From: Bacilli bacterium
Lineage (GTDB): Bacteria; Bacillota_I; Bacilli_A; RF39; UBA660
Direction: 5' to 3'
Length of the DNA: 58,148 nt
Assembly (NCBI GenBank): GCA_017405445.1
Contig: JAFRAK010000036.1
Coordinates: forward strand, 1-58,148
The position numbers and the translations under genes were made by a program. The notes beneath the pieces were generated by a model that saw only the letters and a list, made by a program, of their open reading frames with translations, ran no database searches and was not told where the DNA came from. Positions 36,924 to 44,940 of this stretch are shown piece after piece (position 1 is the stretch's first letter; the number at the start of each line of letters is the position of its first letter).

Positions 36924-37856
36924 ATGGTTTGTAAAAATTGTGGTGCTGACTTAAAGCCTGGTATTAAATATTGTTTGGAATGTGGTAACTACATTGATGA
37001 TGAGGATGAAATGTTTGATGTTTCAGATTCTTCTAATGAAATGAATGGATATGGTGGGTACCAATTACGTTCCGTTTCTTCAAAGAAAAAAAGAAGAACT
37101 AGAATTCGTTTTATAGATATTCTTATTTATGCTGGACTTGCTTTGATTATTCTTGTTTCACTAATTGTTATTATTATTACGATAGTTAGAGGTCAAAATC
37201 CTCCTACTACTCCTCCTACACCTACTGTTGTAAATTCAGATTCTACTGTAAATATTGATAATTATCAGATTATTATTCCTGGTTCCTTAAATTATGATGT
37301 ACAAGGAAGTACTTTAACTGTTTCTGATAATCAGAATTATACATTCTCATATAAGAATACTACTGAAGATTATGATGGGTTCTTTAAAGATGTAAATGCT
37401 TTATCAAAAGAATTAGTTGCGAATAATTATGAAGTTCTTTCTATTAGTCGTAAAAATGTAGCAAATCACTTATTCATTGTTGGAGAATTAAGAATTAATG
37501 GAAGAGTAAAATATTTATATTTAACACAAGTAAATCAAGATTATACATCGGTAGGAGTTATTGATGCATATGAAGGTGGAATGTGGGATCTTGCTTTAAA
37601 TGCTATTGCTGAAATAAATGATAGTATTCAAATAGATGGAGTTTATACTGATACATATTCTAATAATTCTTATGATCCATATTATGATTCTACTTATGAA
37701 TCTAGTTCATATTCTTCTAGTACAACTAATGATTATGAAAATGAACAATCTAATGATACAAGTAATAATTTTAATTATAATAGTAATTATTCACAGAATA
37801 CACAAAGTCAACAAAACACTCAGAATCAACAGATTCCAAATTCACCATTACAATAA
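36924..37856 (+). CDS. Zinc-ribbon membrane protein with N/Q/S-rich exported tail
   Basis: 310 residues, function unknown. Residues 1-22 are a zinc ribbon (CKNCGADLKPGIKYCLECGN). An acidic stretch, a basic patch (KKKRRTRIR) and one membrane helix (about 66-90) follow. The exported domain (about 105-235) includes YQIIIPGSLNYDVQGSTLTVSDNQNYTFSYKN. The last ~75 residues are Ser/Tyr/Asn/Gln-rich (NTQSQQNTQNQQIPNSPLQ). Ribosome site AAGGTGATGAA. Such zinc-ribbon anchors are common in Firmicutes envelope proteins. Confidence 0.78.
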   Translation: MVCKNCGADLKPGIKYCLECGNYIDDEDEMFDVSDSSNEMNGYGGYQLRSVSSKKKRRTRIRFIDILIYAGLALIILVSLIVIIITIVRGQNPPTTPPTPTVVNSDSTVNIDNYQIIIPGSLNYDVQGSTLTVSDNQNYTFSYKNTTEDYDGFFKDVNALSKELVANNYEVLSISRKNVANHLFIVGELRINGRVKYLYLTQVNQDYTSVGVIDAYEGGMWDLALNAIAEINDSIQIDGVYTDTYSNNSYDPYYDSTYESSSYSSSTTNDYENEQSNDTSNNFNYNSNYSQNTQSQQNTQNQQIPNSPLQ

Positions 37857-37880
37857 TTAAAAAGATAAGGAGGGGTTATA

Positions 37881-40301
37881 ATGTATCCACTTGGGAAACA
37901 ATTTGAAATTGATTATTCTAAAGCTAAAAGTGATCATAAAGCCATTGTAGAAGGTTCTAACTATAGAATAACTATTATTAGTGAACGTATTGTTCGATTA
38001 GAATTTTCTCCTAGTGGGAACTTTTTAGATAAACCCACTCAATTAATTAAAAAGAGAAATATTGGTTTACCAGATTATTCTGTTAGACAGGATAAGCATG
38101 TTGTAGAAATATCGACAAAGTATTTTGTATTAACATATCTTAAAGGAAAACCTTTCTTAGGAACAACTGTTGATCCTATGAAGTATTTGAAAATTACTTT
38201 AGCTTCAAAAGAAAGAGATAGAAGAAAAGATTGGTATGTTGGACATCCTGAAGCAAAAAATTTAATGGGTAATATGGTTGGAGTAGATGTTAGTCTACCT
38301 GCCAATTTACAAAAAGGGTTATATTCTTTGGATGGTTTTGCTTCTATAGATGATAGTTTTAGTAAGATTATTGCGGAAGATGGTACTTTAGAAAATCCTT
38401 TACCACATCATTTTGATATGTATGTATTTATGTATGATAAAGATTTTCGTTTAGCTTTATATGATTATTTTAAAATGACTGGAGCACCTGCTTTAATTCC
38501 TAGATATGCTCTTGGAAATTGGTGGAGTAGAAATACTATTTATACTGATGAAACTCTTCATAATCTATTATTAAAATTTGAAAAAGAAGATATTCCTTTT
38601 TCAGTATTATTGTTAGATCATGATTGGCATTTACGTAATGTTGGAGAGTTTAAGAAATTAAAAGCAGGTTATACTTTTAATAATGAGTTAATAAGAGATC
38701 CTGTTAATATGATTAATGAATTTCATAGTAAAGGTGTTAAAGTTGGATTAATTATAAATCCTACAGAAGGTTTTTATCCACACGAACAGTATTATCCTCA
38801 AGCTGCACAATATTTAGGAGTTAATAATGGAAGTGTTATTCCATTTGATCCATTAAATCCTAGACATATTGATGTTATGTTTAAAATGTTCTTACATCCA
38901 TTGGAGGCTTTAGGAGTAGATTTCTTTTGGAATGATTCTACTGGAAATATGGATATTACTAATTTATGGTCTTTAAATCATTATTTATATTTGGATGCTA
39001 GTCGTGAAGGAGAAGAAAGGGCATTAATCCTTGGAAGAGGAAGTGTTACGGCACCTCATCGTTATCCTGTTTTATATGGAGGATCTTCTGAGATTAGTTG
39101 GAAAAAACTACAAGAAATTCCATTTATGTATTTAAATGCTGCCAATATTGGCGTTTCTTGGTGGAGTCATGATGTTGGTGGTAATCATGGGGGTATGGAA
39201 GATTCTGAATTGTTTATTCGTTATGTTCAATTAAGTACTTTTAGTCCTATTTTAAGATTCCATGGGGCAAGAGGAAGATATTATAAAAAAGAACCATGGG
39301 TATGGGATGCTAAAACTTTAAAAATAGTTGGAGATTATTTGAGGCTAAGACATCGATTAATTCCATATTTATATACAGAAGCATATAATTATACAAAGTC
39401 TGGAACTCCTCTTATTCAACCATTTTATTATAATTATATGTGGGTTTATGATGATCCTTTATTTAAAAATCAGTATTATTTTGGTTCTCAATTATTAGTT
39501 TGTCCTATTTTAGAAAAAAAAGATAATATTATGAATCGTACTATTCATCGTTTCTTTGTACCTGAAGGAGTTTGGTATGATTTGTTTACAGGTAAAAAAT
39601 TTCCTGGTAATAAAAAGTATATTTCATTCTTTAAGGAAGATGATTATCCAGTATTTGCTCATGAAGGGTCTATTGTTCCTTTCTCTAATAAGAGTGATGT
39701 TAATAATATTGGATTACCTACAGATATAGAGATTCATTTCTTTCCTGGGGCAAGTAATACCTATACTTTATATGAAGATGATGGTATTACTACGAAGTAT
39801 AGAGAAGGTTATTTCTTAAAAACGAATATTGATTATAATTATATAACAGATAACTATACTATTATGATACGTTCTGTTGATGGTAAAACTGGAATTGCAC
39901 CAGATAGACGTAATTATAAATTAGTACTTAGAAATAGTAAAATGCCAACTGTTATATCTGTATTCTTTAATAATAATGCAATTAAATATGAACAATATGT
40001 TGATGGAAATGATTTTATTATAGAATTAAAAGATATTCCAACGATTGGACAATTAACAGTTAACTGTCAGGGACAAGATTTAGAAATAGATTCTATTCGT
40101 TTAATTAATGATGAATTAGATAGTATTTTAATGGATTTACAAATTGAAACTTATACAAAAGAAGAGATAGCAAAGATATTATTTAGTAATGATCCGATAG
40201 ATAAGAAAAGAATTGCGATACGTAAGTTGAATAAAAATGGTTTATCAAAAGAACATATCGATTTATTCTTAAAATTATTTGATTATATTGGAGAAGTATA
40301 G
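37881..40301 (+). CDS. Glycoside hydrolase family 31 enzyme with altered acid/base region
   Basis: 806 residues. GH31 enzymes are retaining alpha-glycosidases such as alpha-glucosidase. Family blocks are ALGNWWSRNTIYTDE, LLLDHDWHLRN, VDFFWNDSTGN (probable nucleophile Asp352), the segment RYPVLYGGSSEISWKKL (residues 400-407 are GGSSEISW), WWSHDVGGNHGG, LRFHGARGRYYKKEPW, and the C-terminal beta domains (LYEDDGITTKYREGYF). In typical GH31 the third block reads GDxxSxW with the acid/base Asp. Here Ser402 is at that place. There is no signal peptide, so it acts in the cytoplasm. The last ~70 residues are an extra helical tail. Follows the zinc-ribbon gene by 24 bases. Confidence 0.88.
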   Translation: MYPLGKQFEIDYSKAKSDHKAIVEGSNYRITIISERIVRLEFSPSGNFLDKPTQLIKKRNIGLPDYSVRQDKHVVEISTKYFVLTYLKGKPFLGTTVDPMKYLKITLASKERDRRKDWYVGHPEAKNLMGNMVGVDVSLPANLQKGLYSLDGFASIDDSFSKIIAEDGTLENPLPHHFDMYVFMYDKDFRLALYDYFKMTGAPALIPRYALGNWWSRNTIYTDETLHNLLLKFEKEDIPFSVLLLDHDWHLRNVGEFKKLKAGYTFNNELIRDPVNMINEFHSKGVKVGLIINPTEGFYPHEQYYPQAAQYLGVNNGSVIPFDPLNPRHIDVMFKMFLHPLEALGVDFFWNDSTGNMDITNLWSLNHYLYLDASREGEERALILGRGSVTAPHRYPVLYGGSSEISWKKLQEIPFMYLNAANIGVSWWSHDVGGNHGGMEDSELFIRYVQLSTFSPILRFHGARGRYYKKEPWVWDAKTLKIVGDYLRLRHRLIPYLYTEAYNYTKSGTPLIQPFYYNYMWVYDDPLFKNQYYFGSQLLVCPILEKKDNIMNRTIHRFFVPEGVWYDLFTGKKFPGNKKYISFFKEDDYPVFAHEGSIVPFSNKSDVNNIGLPTDIEIHFFPGASNTYTLYEDDGITTKYREGYFLKTNIDYNYITDNYTIMIRSVDGKTGIAPDRRNYKLVLRNSKMPTVISVFFNNNAIKYEQYVDGNDFIIELKDIPTIGQLTVNCQGQDLEIDSIRLINDELDSILMDLQIETYTKEEIAKILFSNDPIDKKRIAIRKLNKNGLSKEHIDLFLKLFDYIGEV

Positions 40302-40308
40302 TAAAAAT

Positions 40309-40350
40309 AGAGAAATTTCTTGAAAAATAAGAATTTTCTCTTTTATTTTT
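40309..40350 (+). terminator. Terminator after the GH31 gene
   Basis: AGAGAAATTTCTT (40309-40321) pairs with AAGAATTTTCTCT (40329-40341, one mismatch), followed by a T-rich run. Confidence 0.75.
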
Positions 40351-40374
40351 AGGTTTTTATGTTATAATTGTTTT

Positions 40375-40575
40375 ATATTTTGTGATGAAAAAGAAGTAGT
40401 AGTAATTCTTCTAATTTTAGAGAATCTATGTTTGGTGAAAATAGATATTAGAAAATTATGAACTTGTCTTTGGAGCAATTGGGTAATTCCGTTATCAATA
40501 GAAGTGTATAGGAAACTATAAATTAAGGTGGTACCGCGAAATAATCGTCCTTATGTTTATAGTTTTTTTTTGGAG
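40375..40575 (+). promoter_or_regulatory. T-box leader, leucine-specific
   Basis: T-box leaders read tRNA charging and allow transcription when the tRNA is uncharged. The conserved T-box AAGGTGGTACCGCG is at 40525-40538. The terminator stem is AAACTATAAA (40513-40522) with TTTATAGTTT (40556-40565) and a T-run. Aligning with the tyrosine leader at 55310-55500 (shared TATGAA...TTGGAG) puts CTT at 40463-40465 in the specifier position, a leucine codon. This agrees with leuS downstream. The TGGT in the bulge pairs with a tRNA ending in ACCA. A -10-like TATAAT is just upstream (40362-40367). Confidence 0.9.
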
Positions 40576-40580
40576 GAAAT

Positions 40581-40946
40581 ATGGAAGAATTAATACTTTT
40601 TTTACTTACTTTTCTATTTGTTTTTCTGCTCTATGAGATTTTTATAGTATCTCCTAGAAAAAAAGCTAATTCAAAGAAAAAAGAGATTATAGAAATAAAA
40701 TATTTAGATAGTAAATATCCATTAGATTTCAAAAAAATACCTTATGCTCAATTATTACAAATATGTGCAATTACATCTAGTATAGATATTGCGATTGTGG
40801 TTACTGTTTTATCTAGACTTGATAATTATTGGTTAATTATTTTAGTTGGATTATTTTTGATACTTGTACTAATTATTTTTAGTTATCATTTAGTTTATTT
40901 ATTTTATAAGAAGAAGGGAATGATTATTGATGGAAAACGTAAATAA
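40581..40946 (+). CDS. Small three-helix membrane protein under leucine T-box control
   Basis: 121 residues, no family recognised. Helix one is at about residues 3-22 (LILFLLTFLFVFLLYEIFIV), followed by a basic stretch (SPRKKANSKKKE), a soluble segment, and two helices near 61-78 and 84-110. The end is KKKGMIIDGKRK. It lies between the T-box and leuS, its last 17 bases overlap leuS, and its ribosome site TTGGAGGAAAT is good, so it is translated as part of the leucine-controlled operon. Such a gene is not normally between a leuS T-box and leuS. Confidence 0.8.
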   Translation: MEELILFLLTFLFVFLLYEIFIVSPRKKANSKKKEIIEIKYLDSKYPLDFKKIPYAQLLQICAITSSIDIAIVVTVLSRLDNYWLIILVGLFLILVLIIFSYHLVYLFYKKKGMIIDGKRK

Positions 40947-43341
40947 AATAGAAAAAAAATGGCAAGATTATTGGGATAAAAATAAGACATTCTGGGCTAA
41001 AAATGGAGATAAGAGAAAACCTTACTATATTTTAGTAGAATTTCCTTATCCAAGTGGATCAGGATTACATGTTGGACATGTAAGAAGTTATACTGCTCAA
41101 GATGCTTTAGCTAGAATGATGAGGATGCAAGGATATAATATTTTATATCCAATGGGTTGGGATGCTTTTGGAGCTCCTGCAGAACAATATGCTATTAAGA
41201 ATCATATTCATCCAAGAGATGCTGTTCAAGAAAATATAAAAGTGTTTAAAGGTCAAATGAAATCACTTGGTTTTTCATTTGATTGGGGTAGAGAGTTTTC
41301 AACAACTGATCCTGAGTATTATAAATGGACTCAGTGGCAATTTTTACAATTTTATAAACATGGTATGGCTTATAAAGATACGATTCCAGTAAACTGGTGT
41401 CCAACTTGTAAAAGTGTTCTTTCTAATGAAGATGCTGCTGGTGGAGTATGTGAAAGATGTGGTACTCAAGTAGAACAAAAAGAGAAAAGTCAATGGATGC
41501 TTCGAATGAGTGATTATTCAGAAGATTTATTAACAGGACTTGATGATACCAACTTTGCAGATAGAGTAAAACTAGGACAAATCAATTGGATTGGTAAAAG
41601 TCAAGGTTGTGAAATCGATGTAGAAATTGTTGGTGGAGGAAAGTTTAGCGTATTTACTACTTGTCCTGAAACGATTTATGGTATTACTTTTTTTGTTATT
41701 GCTCCAGATGGCAAATTAATTAAAGAATTGATGCCTAGAGTTGAGAATAAAAAAGAAGTAGAACAATATATTAAAGAGACAGCATTAAAATCTAATATGG
41801 ATCGTACGGAACTTAATAAAGGTAAAACTGGTGTTGAGATTAAAGGAATTAAAGCAATTAATCCAGTGAATGGAAAAGAAGTTCCAGTATTCTTGGGAGA
41901 TTTTGTATTAGGTGATTATGGTACTGGTGCTGTTATGGCTGTACCTAGTCATGATCAAAGAGACTTTGAATATGCACAAGAACATCATCTTGAGATTATT
42001 AAAGTTATAGATTGTGGAGATATTTCAGAACATGCTATTGAAAAGACTGAATATATGGGTCATGATTATAAAATGATTAATTCTGAAGAATTTAATGGTA
42101 TGTTAGTTGATGATGCTCGTGAAGCAATTGCTAATATGTTGGTTGAAAAAGGATATGGAAGAAAAGTTAATAATTATAAAATGAGAGATTGGATTTTCTC
42201 AAGACAAAGATTCTGGGGAGAACCAATTCCGATGATTAACTGTCCAGAATGTGGTTGGGTTCCAATGGATGAGGAAGATTTACCTTTATTACTTCCTGAT
42301 GTTGTAGAATATGAACCTACTGAAGATGGAGAAAGTCCTTTGGCAAATATTACAGATTGGGTTAATTGTAAATGTCCTAAATGTGGTCATGATGCTAAAA
42401 GAGAGACTGATACAATGCCTAACTGGGCAGGTTCTTCTTGGTATTTCTTAAGATTTATGGATCCACATAATACGAAAGAATTTGCATCAATGGACGCTAT
42501 GAAATATTGGAATCGAGTAGATTGGTATAATGGTGGAATGGAACATACTGCTAGACACTTATTATATGCAAGATTCTGGGTTCAATTCTTATATAATATA
42601 GGACTTGTTCCACATAAAGAAATGATTTGGACAAGAGTGTCTCATGGTATGGTACTTGGGTCTGATAATCAAAAAATGAGTAAGTCCAAAGGGAATGTTA
42701 TTAATCCAGATGATATTGTAAAAGAATATGGTGCTGATACATTAAGAGTATATGAAATGTTTATGGGAGATTATCAAATGGATGCTCCTTGGAGTACAGA
42801 TTCTTTAAGAGGATGTAAGAGATTCTTAGATAAAATTGAAAGATTAAAAGATAAAATAAATGATCAAGAAGGATATTCTGAAAAATTAGAAGTACTTCAA
42901 AATAAAACAATTAAGAAAATTGAATATGATATGACTCATATGGGTTATAATACTGTTATTTCATCTTTAATGATTTTAGCGAATGCATATGATGAAGCAG
43001 AATCTATTACGAAAGATGATTATCATTTAATTTTAACATTATTAAATCCTATTGCTCCTCATATTACGGAAGAATTAAATGAACAAATTGGATTTAAACC
43101 AATTTGTGAAGATACTTGGCCAGTATATGATGAAGAAAAGACTATAGAAAATGTTAAAGAAATTGCTGTACAAGTAAATGGTAAAGTACGTGCAACAATT
43201 GAAATATCTATTGATGATGATGAAGATCTTATTAAGAAAAAAGCTCTTGAATGTGAAAATGTACAAAAACATATTGATGGAAAAGAAGTATTCAAGATTA
43301 TTGTTATCAAAGGAAAGATTGTTAATATTGTAGTGAAATAA
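40930..43341 (+). CDS. leuS: Leucyl-tRNA synthetase
   Basis: Charges tRNA-Leu with leucine. The 803-residue class I synthetase has the HIGH signature as HVGH (47-50, in FPYPSGSGLHVGHVRS), a zinc finger WCPTCKSVLSNEDAAGGVCERCG, the editing domain (TTCPETIYGITFFVIAPD, DYGTGAVMAVPSHDQRD), a second zinc-like site (CPECGWVP...CKCPKCG), the KMSKS motif (582-586), and the anticodon-binding C-terminus. Start ATG 40930; an adjacent TTG (40927) is possible. Controlled by the upstream leucine T-box. Confidence 0.97.
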   Translation: MENVNKIEKKWQDYWDKNKTFWAKNGDKRKPYYILVEFPYPSGSGLHVGHVRSYTAQDALARMMRMQGYNILYPMGWDAFGAPAEQYAIKNHIHPRDAVQENIKVFKGQMKSLGFSFDWGREFSTTDPEYYKWTQWQFLQFYKHGMAYKDTIPVNWCPTCKSVLSNEDAAGGVCERCGTQVEQKEKSQWMLRMSDYSEDLLTGLDDTNFADRVKLGQINWIGKSQGCEIDVEIVGGGKFSVFTTCPETIYGITFFVIAPDGKLIKELMPRVENKKEVEQYIKETALKSNMDRTELNKGKTGVEIKGIKAINPVNGKEVPVFLGDFVLGDYGTGAVMAVPSHDQRDFEYAQEHHLEIIKVIDCGDISEHAIEKTEYMGHDYKMINSEEFNGMLVDDAREAIANMLVEKGYGRKVNNYKMRDWIFSRQRFWGEPIPMINCPECGWVPMDEEDLPLLLPDVVEYEPTEDGESPLANITDWVNCKCPKCGHDAKRETDTMPNWAGSSWYFLRFMDPHNTKEFASMDAMKYWNRVDWYNGGMEHTARHLLYARFWVQFLYNIGLVPHKEMIWTRVSHGMVLGSDNQKMSKSKGNVINPDDIVKEYGADTLRVYEMFMGDYQMDAPWSTDSLRGCKRFLDKIERLKDKINDQEGYSEKLEVLQNKTIKKIEYDMTHMGYNTVISSLMILANAYDEAESITKDDYHLILTLLNPIAPHITEELNEQIGFKPICEDTWPVYDEEKTIENVKEIAVQVNGKVRATIEISIDDDEDLIKKKALECENVQKHIDGKEVFKIIVIKGKIVNIVVK

Positions 43342-43345
43342 GTTT

Positions 43346-43378
43346 AAAAGTTGTTAATAATTGTTAACAACTTTTTTT
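43346..43378 (+). terminator. Terminator after leuS
   Basis: AAAAGTTGTTAA (43346-43357) pairs with TTAACAACTTTT (43364-43375), followed by Ts. Confidence 0.9.
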
Positions 43379-43465
43379 ATATTTTATTCATAATAGTAGA
43401 AAGATAATATGAAGAAAAAAAAGGATATAATAATGTTATATGTGAGCTACAATGAAGTCTATTTT

Positions 43466-43494
43466 TTGACTTTTTTCGTATTTTGTGGTATAAT
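43466..43494 (+). promoter_or_regulatory. Strong sigma-A type promoter of the fic gene
   Basis: TTGACT (43466-43471), an exact 17-base spacer, and TATAAT (43489-43494) with an extended TG two bases upstream. It is the best match to consensus in the window. Confidence 0.85.
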
Positions 43495-43520
43495 GTAGCC
43501 AGTTTTAAGGGGGGTTCTGT

Positions 43521-44654
43521 ATGTTTGAAAAAGGTCAAAAAGTAACTATTTTTGGACAAGAGTTTTCTTATGATTTATATCAATACTTATTACGAAACTT
43601 TAAAGAAGCATTTTCTCATTCTAGTTTATCTATAGAAGAGGCATTTCGAGAATTAAGAAATTATTCTGCAGTAATTAATAATTCTAAAAATGAATATGCT
43701 AAAGATTTATTTGAATGTTTAAGTCCTCATGAGAAAAAAGAAATTATTACTACATTACATGAAATGATTGTATTTAAAGGTTCTAGATATGCAGTATTTA
43801 CTGAACCAATGGGAGATCAAAAACATAATGAAAAATTATATAAAAAGTATTTTTCTTATTTTGATCCTTATCTTTTATATTATGTTAAATATGATAGAAA
43901 TGGTAAATTTGATAAAATAGAAACATTCCATAATTTAGATACATTATTTTTAAATTTACCTATGAAAAAACGAGCTTATGAAAAAGCTTATAATATGCAA
44001 AAAGATAATTTAGATGCGTTTGATTTTGCGATGAGTTTACCTGAAATTGGAATTAAAGAAACAATTGCGATTAACTCTTTGGTTAATAAAAGTGATGAAG
44101 ATGCTGTATTAGGATTTAAAAAGACAAATAATGATATTATGGGAGCATCTTTTACTCCATCTGATAAGAAGAATGTACCTATTGAAATGCAAAAACTATT
44201 TGCAGAATATAAAGAAGGATTTGGTTATGATATAGAAGATCCTAATGAAAAAGGTATTTCTTATGAAGAAAAATATAATAGAATTTGTAATATTTTTAGA
44301 AGAGAAGCATTATTCCATATTCGATTCGAAAGAATACATCCATTTAATGATGGTAATGGTAGAACTGGTAGAATTTTACTTAATTATCACTTGTTAAAAA
44401 ATGGTTTAGCTCCAGTATTAATTACTCATGTAATGAGTTATGATTATAGAAAATTTATTGATAATTATGATGTAGAAGGATTAGCTAAAATGTTACTAAA
44501 TAGTTCTTCACAACAAATTACTAATTGGGTTTCTACAAAGATTAATTCAAATAGTAAGAAAAAAGGTTATTCTAATGAAAAATTAGTAGATATTCCTACA
44601 TTTGATAATAAAGTTAAAAAGAAAAGTAATGATTATTACGGAATATTTTATTAA
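43521..44654 (+). CDS. Fic-family protein with N-terminal inhibitory motif
   Basis: Fic enzymes transfer AMP (or other nucleotides) to hydroxyl side chains of proteins. The 377-residue protein has the full active-site motif HPFNDGNGRTGR (273-284), with His273 catalytic, and the upstream flap region GFKKTNNDIMGASFTPSDKKNVPIEMQKLF. Near the N-terminus is SSLSIEEAFRELRN. Ser35-x-x-x-Glu39 fits the (S/T)xxxE autoinhibition motif of class II Fic proteins, with the Glu meant to block ATP binding. No antitoxin partner gene is adjacent, in line with built-in inhibition. It has its own strong promoter and terminator. Target unknown. Confidence 0.92.
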   Translation: MFEKGQKVTIFGQEFSYDLYQYLLRNFKEAFSHSSLSIEEAFRELRNYSAVINNSKNEYAKDLFECLSPHEKKEIITTLHEMIVFKGSRYAVFTEPMGDQKHNEKLYKKYFSYFDPYLLYYVKYDRNGKFDKIETFHNLDTLFLNLPMKKRAYEKAYNMQKDNLDAFDFAMSLPEIGIKETIAINSLVNKSDEDAVLGFKKTNNDIMGASFTPSDKKNVPIEMQKLFAEYKEGFGYDIEDPNEKGISYEEKYNRICNIFRREALFHIRFERIHPFNDGNGRTGRILLNYHLLKNGLAPVLITHVMSYDYRKFIDNYDVEGLAKMLLNSSSQQITNWVSTKINSNSKKKGYSNEKLVDIPTFDNKVKKKSNDYYGIFY

Positions 44655-44680
44655 AAAGAAGATTTTTCTTCTTTTTTTTT
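44653..44680 (+). terminator. Terminator after fic
   Basis: AAAAAGAAGA (44653-44662) pairs with TCTTCTTTTT (44667-44676), followed by Ts. Confidence 0.88.
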
Positions 44681-44715
44681 GCTTTTGTTTTGATATAGTT
44701 ATTAAGGTGATTTTT

Positions 44716-44901
44716 ATAAAAGTTAAATTATTTGATGAGGAAGATGAATTTGATCTAGAAAATGATATTAATCAGTTTATAAATAACAATAATATAGAAT
44801 TAATTGATATTAAATATCAAGTTGCAGTATCTGTTTTTTCTGAAGAACAGATATTTTGTTTCTCTGCTTTAATACTTTATACTGAAAATAATAGTAACTA
44901 G
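44716..44901 (+). CDS. Cse60-like small protein, probable ATA start
   Basis: About 61 residues: (M)KVKLFDEEDEFDLENDINQF, then IELIDIKYQVAVSVFSEEQIFCFSALILYTENN. This matches the Cse60 family (sporulation-expressed in Bacillus, but widespread), whose members begin MIxVKVFDEE. No ATG, GTG or TTG lies at the expected place. ATA at 44716 is five bases after AAGGTGA, the site used throughout this window. GTG 44707 overlaps that site. The start is therefore uncertain. A role in DNA or RNA binding has been guessed for the family but is not shown. Confidence 0.72.
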   Translation: MKVKLFDEEDEFDLENDINQFINNNNIELIDIKYQVAVSVFSEEQIFCFSALILYTENNSN

Positions 44902-44940
44902 ATTATTATTTTGATATAATTATTATAGTAGGTGATACTA

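Noticed and set aside
37636..37860. Long overlapping frames in low-complexity stretches
   Set aside because: These read the AT-rich or repeat DNA of the known genes in other frames, are strongly biased to a few residues, and lack ribosome sites.
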